Part shown: positions 1-9,669 of the stretch, one piece after another
How the letters are laid out: each line of letters opens with the position of its first letter
Numbering within the stretch: the stretch's first letter is position 1
Origin: Henckelia pumila
Taxonomy: Eukaryota; Streptophyta; Magnoliopsida; Lamiales; Gesneriaceae
DNA: 64,000 nt
Direction: 5' to 3'
Assembly: GCF_033568475.1 (NCBI RefSeq)
Contig: NC_133123.1
Span: forward strand, 191,173,821-191,237,820
The notes under the pieces: model-generated
Database searches by the model: none
Seen by the model: only the letters and a program-made list of their open reading frames with translations
What the model was told of the DNA's origin: nothing
Position numbers and translations under genes: made by a program

Positions 1-990
1 AGACTTCACATCGAGGAGGACAATAGAAATACCGAGGTCAAGTCACATAAAAAAATTGAAATCGAGGCCAAATCAAATCTGGCGGAGTCTAGTACAAGTC
101 AAAAGAGGAAGCGCCCCCATGATGGAAAGCAAAAGGGGATAGCAAAAAAATTTCAGGAAAGTTGCTACAATTGTGGCAAACCGAATCATATGGCAAGGGA
201 CTGCCGACTTCCTAAGAAAAACAACAAAAATATGAAACCAAGGCAAGTGAACATGGTTCAAGAAAGGTATGTACTTTTAGCAATTTCTAATATTGGTATT
301 AGTGTTGTTATTTGTGAGACCAACATGGTGGATGATCCAAGATGGTTGATCGATACTGGCTCTACAAGACACATTTGTGCCGATAAAGATATGTATTCCA
401 CATATGCCACCGTTGGTAATAGAAAATTGTTCATGGGTAACTCTGCAACTTCGGATGTCGTTGGAGTTGGCAATGTAGTGCTGAAGATGATGTTGGGCAA
501 GGAGATGATGCTTAAAAATGTGCTACATGTGCCAGACATTCGTAAGAATTTAGTTTCGGGCTCTCTTTTGAGCAAGGCAGGGTTTAGAATGGTGTTTGAG
601 TCTGATAAGTTTGTGTTGACAAAATCCTATGTATTTGTTGGTAAAGGGTCCCAAGATAGTGGTCTTTTTAAATTGAATGTAATTAATGTTATCCGCCCTG
701 AGGCGAAGAATAAAGTTGTTGGTTCTGCTTACTTGCTTGAAAGCTATGAATTATGGCATGAACGATTAGGACATGTTAACTTCAATACGTTGCAACGAAT
801 TGCAAATTTAAATGTAATACCTAAGTTTAAAAAAAATCCACAAAACAAGTGTGAGATTTGTGTTGAAGCGAAAATGGTTAAACCTCCATTTCATAATGTC
901 ACGAGAAGTACTACGCCACTTGAATTAATACATACTGATGTATGTGATTTAAAAATGGTACAAACACGAGTGGCAATAAGTACTTTATAA
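1..990 (+). pseudogene. copia gag C-terminus, aspartic protease and pre-integrase region
   Basis: The frame is open from base 1. A CCHC zinc knuckle ([14 protein letters not shown]) lies at about 163-204, then the protease active site [11 protein letters not shown] at about 346-378, and the GAG-pre-integrase motif [11 protein letters not shown] at about 748-780 with downstream CEIC cysteines. The frame is lost near 960-990: the integrase core ([11 protein letters not shown]) continues in another frame after about 975. This would be the first part of a gag-pol polyprotein that packages RNA, matures itself and begins the integrase. It is non-functional here. Confidence 0.88.
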
Positions 991-1730
991 CATTCATTGA
1001 TGATTGCACCAGATTTTGTTATTTTTATTTATTGAAAATCAAAGATGAAGCAATTGAAGCTTTCAAGAAATATAAGACTGAGATTGAAAATCAACGAAGT
1101 TCAAAGATTAAAATGATTTGAAGTGATCGAGATGGAGAGTATGTGGCTCCTTTTGAAGAATTTTGCTCAACTTCGGGCATCATTCATCAAATGATAGCCC
1201 CTTAACTCACCTCAATCCAATGGCGTTGCAGAATGCAAAAATCGAACATTAAAGGAAATGATGAACGCCTTGTTAATAAATTCTGGTTTACCTCAAAATA
1301 TGTGGGGTGAAGCGATTCTCTCAGCAACTCACATTCTAAACAAGATTTCAATCAAAGGAAAAATGAAACACCGTATGAACAGTGGAAAGGTCGTAAACCT
1401 TCATACCAATACCTCAAAGTGTGGGGTGTTTGGCTAAAGTATAAGTACCTAAGCCAAAACAAATAAAAATTGGGCCTAAAACGGTTGACTGTATATTTAT
1501 TGGTTATGCATACAATAGTAGTGCATATCGATTTTTAGTACATAAGTCAATGATTCCTGATGTACATGAAGGCACAATTATGGAGTCAAGGAATGCTGTA
1601 TTCTTTGAAAATATCTTTCCATGTAAAGACAGGAAAGAAATTAGTTCGAACAAGCGAACTCATGAAAACACAACTGAAACTCCACAAAACAACGAGGAAC
1701 CAAGACGCAGCAAGCGTGTAAGAGTTTAAA
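975..1730 (+). pseudogene. copia integrase core, decayed
   Basis: The integrase catalytic core can be followed in pieces. FIDDCTRF begins at about 985. An in-frame TGA near 1121 sits just before SDRDGEY, where the family has RSD. A one-base shift near 1203 lies before the QSNGVAE-type motif. The downstream part up to about 1730 (the IFIGYA-like segment near 1495 and the basic linker ahead of RT) is in changing frames. The enzyme would have inserted the cDNA copy. At least three lesions make it non-functional. Confidence 0.75.
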
Positions 1731-1759
1731 AGTCGTTTGGTCCTGATTTTCTAACATAC

Positions 1760-3280
1760 ATGTTAGATAATAAACCAAGAACTCTTCAAGAGGCTTTATC
1801 AAATCCTGAGACTCCTTTTTGGAAGGAAGCCATACAAAATGAAATAGATTCCATCATGCACAATCATACGTGGGAGTTGGTTGATCTCCCTTCGGGATGT
1901 AAACCATTGGGATCCAAGTGGATTCATAAAAGGAAATACAAAGAAGATGTATCTATAGATAAATATAAAGCTCAACTAGTGGTTCAAGGTTTTAGACAAA
2001 AGGAGGGATATGATTTCTTCGATACATACTCTCCGATTTCTAGAATAACATCCATTCGTGTTCTCATAGCTATTACAGCATTGCATGATCTTGAGATACA
2101 TCAAATAGATGTTAAAACAACATTTTTTAATGGAGAGTTGGAAGAATAAATATATATAAAACAACCAAAAGGGTTTGTTGTACCCGAAAAAGAAGGAAAG
2201 GTGTGTAAACTTGTCAAGTCGTTGTATGGACTCAAACAAGCACCTAAACAGTGGCATCAAAAGTTTGACACTGCAATGTTGTCAAATGGTTTCACAATAA
2301 ATGAATGTGATAAATGTGTCTACATTAAAGGTACTACAAATGCATATGTAATTGTTTGTCTTTATGTAGATGACATGTTAATCATGGGAAGCAACCATGA
2401 ATTGATTGTGAAAACCAAGAAAATGTTGAGACAACATTTTGACATGAAAGATTTGGGATTGTGTGATATTATTCTAGGGATTAAAGTGTCTAGACTTCCT
2501 GCTGGAATTATGTTATCCCAAACTCATTGTGTAGAAAAGGTTCTTGAAAGATTTAATGCAACAAATCGTCCTCCGGCTAGAACTCCTATGGAATTGGGTA
2601 TACATTTAGCCAAAAATAGAGGAGAACATGTTTCACAAGTGGAATATGCAAGGGTGATAGGAAGTTTAATGTACTTAACTAACTGTACACGTCCTGATCT
2701 TGCATATACTGTAAACAAACTTAGTCGGTTCACAAGTAATCCAAGTGAGGATCATTGGAAAGCACTAATGAGAGTGCTTGGATATTTGAAATACACTTCG
2801 AGTTATGGAATAGTGTATACAAAATATCCTGCGGTCCTAGAAGGATATTGTGATGCAAATTGGATTTTTGACACGAAAGACTCCAAGTCTACGAGTGGAT
2901 ATGTGTTCACAATCGGTGGAGGAGCGGTGTCATGGAGATCCTCTAAATAAACGTGTATAGCTCGGTCGACTATAAAATCCGAGTTCATTGCTCTAGATAA
3001 AGCTGGAGAAGAAGGCGAGTGTCTTCGAAACTTTCTAGAAGATATTCCATGTTGGAATAAACTGGTGTCTTCCATTACGATTCATTGTGACATTCAGTCA
3101 GCAATAGGAAGAGCACAAAGTAGTATGTACAATGGTAAATCTCGACATATTCGTCGGAGACAAAATACCATAAGACAATTGATCTCGAATGGGGTTATTT
3201 CGGTTGACTATGTGAAGTCAAAGAAAAACCTTGCGGATCCGCTTACAAAAAGTATAAATAGAGATGTACAAACTACTTAA
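1760..3280 (+). pseudogene. copia reverse transcriptase and RNase H, broken
   Basis: The RT starts with the copia-typical segment PFWKEAIQNEIDSI and the KWIHKRKY stretch. A TAA at 2147 interrupts the frame, which resumes at about 2152 with [17 protein letters not shown] and the catalytic YVDDM at about 2364-2378. RNase H begins at YCDANW (about 2848), is cut by a stop at 2948-2950, and continues through SKKNLADPLTK to a stop at about 3278. Two stops and frame changes show that it is dead. Family assignment is secure from motif order. Confidence 0.9.
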
Positions 3281-3855
3281 AGGAATGAGTTTAAAATTCA
3301 CAAATTAAAATATTTATAGCGGTAACCCAACCTTGAGAATTGGAGATCCCAAAACCTTGGTTCAATGAGACAACTAAGTTATAAATATTAGTTTGAGTGC
3401 TTAGAATTGTTACTTGCTCATTCCTGAAATATCCAAGTATAAATGACCTGCAAAATGTGGTGAGGTTAAGTTTTTTTTTAATGATTCCTATACCTATGAG
3501 GTAGAGTAACGCAGGATACTCTTGATAGAAGATCACCTATATAAGTGCAAAGTATTGGCGGCTTTGATTGCAACACTTATAAATCTAAGATATGATCCAG
3601 GGCTGAAATGGACACAACGTGAGAATAAAATATGTTATAGTATTGTTATGTAAGTACTATTGACTTGGTTTACATAAACGGTTGACTAGTTCAAGACATC
3701 GCGTCACTATACAACTAGTAAATCCGATAGTATTTTACTACGGTAGGTTCAAAGCCACAAGCTACCTATCCTGATGTAACAATAACTCAAAATGACTTTT
3801 TAGTAAGAATCCTAATATATGTGAAATTCATTCATGTGGGGGATTATTAGAAAAT
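3281..3855 (+). other. 3' untranslated internal region of the copia element
   Basis: This lies between the end of the RNase H frame and the LTR. No credible ORF is present. It ends in a purine-rich tract (gtgggggatta at about 3836-3846), which would prime plus-strand synthesis. Confidence 0.6.
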
Positions 3856-4813
3856 TGTTGAATGAATTGGTGGAATAAAATGACATGAAATGGGCTTGGA
3901 ATATTTGTCCAAAAGCCTTGTCCCAATTGATGCAAAAATTCAAAATTTGGTCAAATAAATTGGAGGAAAATGGAGAATTGGTTGTCCCACATTGGAACAA
4001 CTCCAATTTGTTGCTCGCCTTATATAATCCAACTTTGGATTATGGGATTGGGCCCTTAGGGCACCGGATGTTTTGTAAAGGGGCAAGACGCTAATCGATG
4101 CAACAAACACACGTGCACGCGCGGTCGGCTGGCTCGGCGAGGTCTTATGATCAATTATTCTTTTTGGATAAAATTTGGTTCAAAAATAATATTTTATTAT
4201 TTTTGTTAGTGCGCCTGACCGGTAAGAAACTACCGACCGAGCGTAGAAATAGTAGGTTGGCCAAAAGTTGGGCGCTCGATCGGTGGAAATTTACCGACCG
4301 AGCGCAGCATCGTTTGAGCGAAACAGAAAGTTGGTAAAATGTGGGGCGCTCAATCGATCAAAAATTACCGACCGAGCGCGCCCTCTACAGTCTGAAAAGT
4401 TTCATCTGTTTCTGGGCTTTTTCTGTCATGGGTTGCATCTTTACACCATAAAAACATGTTCTTTGGAGTCATAGATATATATATGACTGTTATAACACAG
4501 ATAGAGTAATCTGAAACATCTGATAACGTAATATATCAGATTTCTCTGCGAATTCTTCCCTCTCTCTCACAAAAGAAAAAGTTAATACATATTTTAGTTC
4601 GACGAATATCGAGATATTTGTTGTGCTGTTATATCTTGATTGAATAATCGTTGTATCTTAGAGACGATTGTTGCCAATGTTGAGCACTGTTAACGGGCAA
4701 TTTCGTCTTGCGGATAGAGAGTTTCTCTCGCCTCGACTTTGTTCACCATTGTTGCTGCTTGTGTTACTGTTGTCGTACAAGTTCTTCAGAATTCGGAATA
4801 CATCCTAATAACA
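3856..4813 (+). repeat. 3' LTR of the copia element
   Basis: It begins TGTTGAATG just after the purine tract and ends about ...CCTAATAACA, giving about 958 bp bounded by TG...CA. The 5' LTR is outside the window, so the start is inferred: a TG at 3834 is an alternative. It contains three GC-rich quasi-palindromes at 4211-4379 and ends with a long leader-like stretch. Right after it, the sequence switches to the 3' end of another copia element. Confidence 0.65.
4211..4379. repeat. three quasi-palindromic repeats in the copia LTR
   Basis: Three units of about 34 bp lie at 4211-4243, 4272-4305 and 4346-4379. Each has a left arm like GCGCTCGATCGGT and a right arm ACCGACCGAGCGC around an AT-rich centre, so each can fold back. 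Right arms are better conserved than left arms. They stand out from the AT-rich surroundings. A role as binding sites or enhancer repeats is inference. Confidence 0.7.
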
Positions 4814-5172
4814 CTCTTTTTTCTTCGCTCAAGTTTTTGTCCCGCTGAGTTTTATCGACATGATTTTAACGAGGCAACACTTGAGTCTCCATGAAGTTCC
4901 CAAGCAACCATCTTGCAAAACGAAAATAATCATGTAAGGGGAGTGTTATGATATGATTTTGAATATAGATGATTATCAAGATAAATTTTTGGTTAAAATA
5001 GATATCTCAATCTTATCTATCTTCATATTTGTATCTTATAATTGTATCCTATAAATAGGGGTTCTCAGTTATGAATGAAATAGTTTCGAATCATTCTCGA
5101 AACTCACTTTTCTCTCTATTCTCTTGTCCTCTCTTATTTGTCCTTAAATTTATAACTTTAAATTTATAACTT
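4814..5172 (+). mobile_element. 3' end of a second copia element (internal tail plus LTR)
   Basis: The segment 4814-4943 resembles the 3' internal tail common in plant copia elements: a gtcccgctgagttt-type phrase, a gaggcaaca phrase and then the purine tract aaggggag. The LTR begins TGTTATGATATG at 4944 and has a TATA-like cctataaatagggg at about 5048-5061. Its end near 5172 is uncertain because the CA terminus is decayed. The upstream part of this element was displaced by the insertion ending at 4813. Confidence 0.6.
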
Positions 5173-6330
5173 GGGGATTTTTAGAGAGATATTTGGGAAT
5201 CAAATTTTTAGAGCTGTAGAAGCTTTCTCCCCTTTTACTTTAGTCACCAGATTGACGTAAACACTGAATTGGCAAAAAAATTTATGAAATATTTGAAATT
5301 AAATTAACTCAATAAATTTATTTAAAATTGAATCGAAAATTATGTCCAACCCCTTTCAAAAAAAGAAAAAGAAAATTATGTCCAACCAATCATTTCCAAC
5401 GAAATCTCAGGAATCACAACCTATTCGAAACGCTTTTGGCGTTCCCTCTCCTCGGTTGCATTATTTCAATTTTTTTTATTAATGGTTAATACTTCATTGA
5501 TTCAATAAAATAGTTGGGGTTAATACTTCCTTAATTCAATAAAATAGTTGGGAATAATAGATTCATTAAATTCATTTAAGACTGAACCTAGAATAATCTC
5601 ATACAAATGGTATTAAACTAGAATATTCCCACGTAATCTCGTAATCAATCGTGCTAATGGCTATTCAAAACGCTTTTGAAATTTACTCTCCTTTTCTAAG
5701 AAATTAAAAAATATATATATGTTAAGTTTAGAATATATATTTTTACACTATCTTTTATTTTTATGAGACTGTTTCACAAATCTATATACATAAGACGGGT
5801 TGACCCGATCCGTATTTATAGTGAAAATAATTTTTTTTATGAATCAAGTCGATTCGAAGATTCGTCACACAAAATAGATCCGTGACACGTTCTTGTAAGA
5901 GTTTTTGTGTTTTTTGTTAAATTATCTCACAGCCTTAGATTTCTCTATCTTCTTCACTCTAATAGGAGAACAATAAAGGAGAGCACAAGTGATTTCGAGA
6001 CTTTTGGAGAGAAATTTTAGGGAATCACATTTTGGAGCTGTAGTGTAGAAGTTTCCTCCTCTCGCTTGTTTTAGCCGTCGAATTGATGGGAAGACAGAAC
6101 TGAGAAAAAAATAAAATGTTTGGTACAATCCACTCATTTAATTCATTTAAGACTCAACTAGAAATACTCTCAATCAAATGGAATTTAACTGGGAATTTAG
6201 CTGTAAGATCTCCCTTTCCTTGAATTCAATCATGAGATTGACAGAAACATTGAATTAGGGAAAAAAAAAAAAGAATAAAATATTTGGGATTAAATCAAAG
6301 GCATATGATTTTAAAATTCCTACCAACCCT
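5173..6330. repeat. decayed duplicated sequence related to the 41.7-42.0 kb region
   Basis: Two diverged copies of one stretch (about 5175-5460 and 5995-6310) contain the same phrases: ggaatca...ttttagagctgtag, then attgacg-aaacactgaatt-gg followed by an A-run, then ttcatttaagactgaa. The same phrases, plus aaacgctttt-gcgtt-cctctcc followed by ttatttcaatttt, also occur at about 41690-42060, directly upstream of the oxidoreductase gene. No ORF here is convincing. The likely explanation is an old local duplication or a dispersed repeat. Confidence 0.6.
5764..5903. repeat. decayed fold-back repeat (MITE-like)
   Basis: The ends are loosely inverted: tgagactgtttcaca at the left and agatccgtgacacgttctt at the right, with gacgggttgacccgatcc inside. 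This matches the layout of an abundant dicot repeat with GAGACGGTCTCA-type ends, but many positions differ and no clear target duplication remains. Confidence 0.4.
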
Positions 6331-6471
6331 CCAAAATTTATCTTAACTCCCTAATCATAATTTTCTTTATTTCAACTCCCTAATGGACATGATCCCCATT
6401 TTTGAATTAAATATAATTTAGTAACTAATCTTTGTACGTGACATTGTTATACCTATCGAACCAGTCCCGGC

Positions 6472-7365
6472 TAGACCTGGCCACGGGCCGGTTCCGGGTC
6501 GGAACCACCGGGTCCGGGTTGGTATTTTACCAACCCTTAACCGGCCCGCCCTTGGCCGGTTCCGGTCCGGGTTGGTGAACCGGCGGTTTCGGTTCGGGTC
6601 CGGTTAACCGCCGGTTCCGGGTCCGGGTCAACCCTTGTTTTTTTTAAAAATTTTTTACAATTAAACTTTTAAAAACTCTATCAAATATTTCATTATCTTA
6701 ATAAAAAATATATAAATTTATTAAATAAAAATATATACATTTAAACTTTTAACATCTTTTAATATTATATTAATTCAAAAAAAAATATATGACATTTCAA
6801 CTTTCAACATTTTATATTAAAAACTATGTCTATCTCAATAAAAAAAAATATATTATATTTATTAAATAAAAAAAATTACATTTCTTATATTAAAAATTAT
6901 ATATATTTTAATAAAAAAATTATTACATTTATTCAATAAAAAATATATTATATTTCAACTTTCAACATCTTATATTAAAAACTATACATATCTCAATAAA
7001 AAATCTATTACATTTTAATTTAAACATCTTGTATACAAATTTTATTACATTTAATGATTTTCAATCACAATCTAATATCAAGTGATCTATTGGCCTAGTG
7101 GCAAGAGTGATGCATGATACCAATTGGTTTTGGGTTCAAATCCAACTTGTGTAGGTTTTAAATATTTTATTTAAAATTTAACAAAATAATAAGTATATTA
7201 TTTAAAAATAGGCCGACCCGCCGGGTTGACCCGGGTCAACCCACCGGTTCGGACCCGGGTCAGAACCGCCGGGTCGGCGGGCCGGTCCGGTCACGGTTCC
7301 GGGTCAAACCCATTGACCCGGTTCCGGGTCGGGTTCGGGTTTGACCCGACCCTTGGCCAGGTCTA
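6472..7365. mobile_element. non-autonomous hAT element, 894 bp
   Basis: The terminal inverted repeats read TAGACCTGGCCACGGG at the left and, on the other strand, TAGACCTGGCCAAGGG at the right, one mismatch in 16. It is flanked by a perfect 8-bp target duplication gtcccggc (6464-6471 and 7366-7373), which is diagnostic of hAT transposition. Both ends are GC-rich with many copies of CCGGGTCGG-type words; the middle is AT-rich. No transposase ORF is present, so it depends on an enzyme supplied elsewhere. It carries a tRNA-like segment at 7087-7160. Confidence 0.93.
7091..7143 (+). promoter_or_regulatory. tRNA-like pol III A and B boxes inside the hAT element
   Basis: TGGCCTAGTGG (7091-7101) fits the A box consensus TRGCNNAGYGG, and GGTTCAAATCC (7133-7143) fits the B box consensus GGTTCRANNCC. 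The 42-bp start-to-start spacing is normal for a tRNA or a tRNA-derived SINE. There is no full cloverleaf that I can draw, so this is more likely a SINE remnant or chance match than a tRNA gene. Confidence 0.55.
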
Positions 7366-7373
7366 GTCCCGGC

Positions 7374-7640
7374 CATGCCGGACTATCGGTTACGCAAGGT
7401 TTTCAGCCGATATACTTTGGATTAGGGGTCCAACATACTTCCGTAAGATGAATTAAATTAAAATACCTCTTTGACCATAATGTTTTCGGGTCATCCCTAC
7501 CGAGTTTTAAGAAGTGCTCCTCACACTCAACCATGCAGTTGCAACAGATGGTTTCTGCACAAGCTCCTTCAACGTCACCCAGCATAGCCTTAATTCGTTT
7601 TCTACCTTAAGACGTATGATATATAAATTTAATTATAAAA
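7374..7640. other. unique sequence between the hAT element and the viral end
   Basis: There is a short cysteine-rich frame on the minus strand (7585-7403), but I recognise no domain and its codon pattern is not persuasive. It could be a flanking host fragment next to the viral integration. Confidence 0.3.
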
Positions 7641-7813
7641 TATGAGCATGGAAAAATAAGAGACTTAGGAAATTTATTCAGACATATTATTATTACATAA
7701 ATAACTTCCTTTGAAGAGGAAGAGACAACTTGTTTAGGTACTCATGGTAGCCTGGTTCTTGAAATACATAAAATAAAAAATTTATTAGAGAACTTAGAAA
7801 GAGAAATACAACA

Positions 7814-8060
7814 ATTTTATTTGTAAGAAAACTGAAGGGAATGCTCGATGTCTTCAGCTTCCTCAACTGCCTGTATTTATAGCTGTAGTTCCATGCATTT
7901 CACCGAGAAACTTCATGGAATCTTACAGTTGTCTTGTATTTTTTATGTCATTATTGATGACATCTTTTACTAGTGGAGGAGTCACATGTCTGCCACTTTC
8001 TTTTGGCTTTATTCTCCTCACATTCCCTCTTTATTATTGTCGGGACATCTTTTTCTTTTG
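7814..8060 (-). promoter_or_regulatory. pararetroviral promoter and poly(A) signal block
   Basis: On the minus strand, going downstream: two TGACAT-type words in inverted orientation (7946-7966; as-1-like), then TATAAATACA (7881-7872), then AATAAA at about 7821-7816, some 50 nt past the TATA box. A TATA box closely followed by a poly(A) signal is the arrangement used by plant pararetroviruses, whose terminally redundant RNA reads the poly(A) signal twice. The signals are visible; activity is unknown. Confidence 0.6.
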
Positions 8061-9669
8061 AAGTGAACTCTTGTGAAAACGCATCTTTAGTGGTCCCTAT
8101 CCACCTTTGCTTGTCTCGGAAAAATTCTTCCGATCCATACGGGATCTAAACGTTTTTCCGAATTCTGGCTCCTTCTGATTTGGACATTCTGGGCAGATAT
8201 TCTCTAACCATCGTCCGATATGAACCATGTTACAAAATTTCCGGCGAGTTTCTTTACTTCTCCGCAGCTTTTTATTCCACAAAATATTCCTCTTTTTCGA
8301 AGAGTTCTTCCGCAAAAGTCGTGGTTTTCCCTGTCATTGTGTTTAACAGGACGATCCGTTCACAGAATTCTGATAAAATTTGAATGAAAACTTGACTTTG
8401 TCCATCTCTGTAAGACAGACCCAAATACCCCATGTCCTTCTGGTTGAGATTTCATTTTCTCCGAAAGTGGACACCAAGTGTATTTCCTCAGTTTTAGGAT
8501 CCTTGAAAATTTATGAGTAGTTATATCAGGTCTCCTTAGCTTAATGAAATGAAAGAGTTCGTGTGATCCTTTTCCTGTTGGTTCTGGAGCTGCACTGAAA
8601 AAATATAACTCTAGCACATCTCCCCTGGACAAATGATCATTATTTGACCATGTTTCTTGAACTGCTTCCTGGATCCATTTTGGTAACTGTGATATCTCCG
8701 GGAAGCCTGATGATGTTGTATAAACTGAGGCCAAAACCCCAAATTCATACCAGAGCTTTACATCTATAGGATTGACATTGTTTTTTAGCCAAACCCTTGG
8801 ATATATTCCTGCAACATCAACCCTGCAAGTGTTCGGGTTGATTTCACTCCTTGTATTTAATTTCTCCCACCTCTGTTGATAAACCTGGAATGGAGAAATA
8901 ATAGCTGGATTATCAATCTTAGATTTTTTTTTGTCAGTGTTGGGCCTAAGATTGATCTCTTGCTCTTTTACCCAAGAGGCGGAGGGATAACTGATGAGTT
9001 TTGATCATCATTTGTTGCTGGGCTAATTGCATTCACACCCCCTTTGAAAAGTCTAAAAGACATAAAACTCCTTGTGTAAAATTAATAGAATGTTAGACCC
9101 TATATTTTAAAAAAATTAGCATAAAAACCCCTATGAGAGGGTATAAATGTGCCCGAGTTTGTATAACATAGGGGTGAAATGTGCTACATTTTAAAAAACT
9201 GAGGGATGCATTAGCCTATTAATATTTCTTAGGGGGTTTTATGCCTTTTAGACTTTTCACAGGGGGTGTGAATGTAATTAGCCCTTTGTTGCTTCATCCA
9301 ATCATCAAAAGTTGATGATATATTAGAACTTGTTTCTTGGGTTTTAGAATCCTCAAAATCTTGTTCTACAACCAGTGGATGTATTTTTTCTTCTTGTAAA
9401 ACCAATGGTTTTATCATTTTCTATTTATGAGAAACCAATGATTTCTCTATAGCCTTCACAATTGGCCCTTGAATAGCAGTCCATAGTTGAGTTTGAGCTT
9501 GCAAACATCCTATAATTCGATTAGATACTTTGATCCGATCAGCTTTTTGTAACCTACCAGCCATTTTAGCATTAATGACTACCTGGTTGAACTCAGTTTG
9601 AAGCAACCCAAGGTGTTCCCTGAGATACCTCTGCATTTTCATGATGGAATCCAAGTCACTGTCTTCCAT
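8050..9669 (-). pseudogene. pararetroviral ORF after pol (transactivator/inclusion-body position)
   Basis: An ATG at 9669 opens a frame (MEDSDLDSI...) that overlaps the last 14 nt of the RNase H frame, as expected for compact viral genomes. The N-terminal 80 residues look like a coiled coil with a QTQLW stretch. A stop at 9421, the 265-bp MITE at 9020-9284, and a frameshift near 8360 break it. The middle part (8734-8360; GFPEISQLPKWIQEAV, then RGDVLELYFFSAAPEP) is the best preserved. Position and size fit the translational transactivator/inclusion body protein of caulimovirids; I assign it by position rather than by a decisive motif. Confidence 0.6.
9020..9284. mobile_element. Mutator-type MITE, 265 bp
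   Basis: The terminal inverted repeats are GGGCTAATTGCATTCACACC and its near-perfect complement at the other end, continuing into cccct. A perfect 9-bp target duplication, tttgttgct, flanks it (9011-9019 and 9285-9293). Nine-base duplications are typical of Mutator-like elements. No coding capacity. It interrupts the viral transactivator-position ORF, so it arrived after the virus. Confidence 0.92.

Larger units (their letters stand above)
1..4813 (+). mobile_element. Ty1/copia retrotransposon, 5'-truncated by the window edge
   Basis: The order is gag zinc knuckle, protease, integrase, reverse transcriptase, RNase H, untranslated tail, purine tract and 3' LTR. Integrase ahead of RT is the Ty1/copia order. 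The 5' LTR and most of gag lie outside the window. The coding part is interrupted by several stops and frameshifts, so the copy is dead. It sits inside the 3' end of another copia element that resumes just after its LTR (about 4814). The left boundary cannot be seen, so the target duplication could not be checked. Confidence 0.9.

Noticed and set aside
7091-7160. tRNA gene
   Set aside because: A and B boxes are present, but I could not form a full cloverleaf or acceptor stem, and it is inside an hAT element.
7403-7585. Cysteine-rich minus-strand ORF as a host exon
   Set aside because: Only 60 codons with no recognisable domain or splice context.
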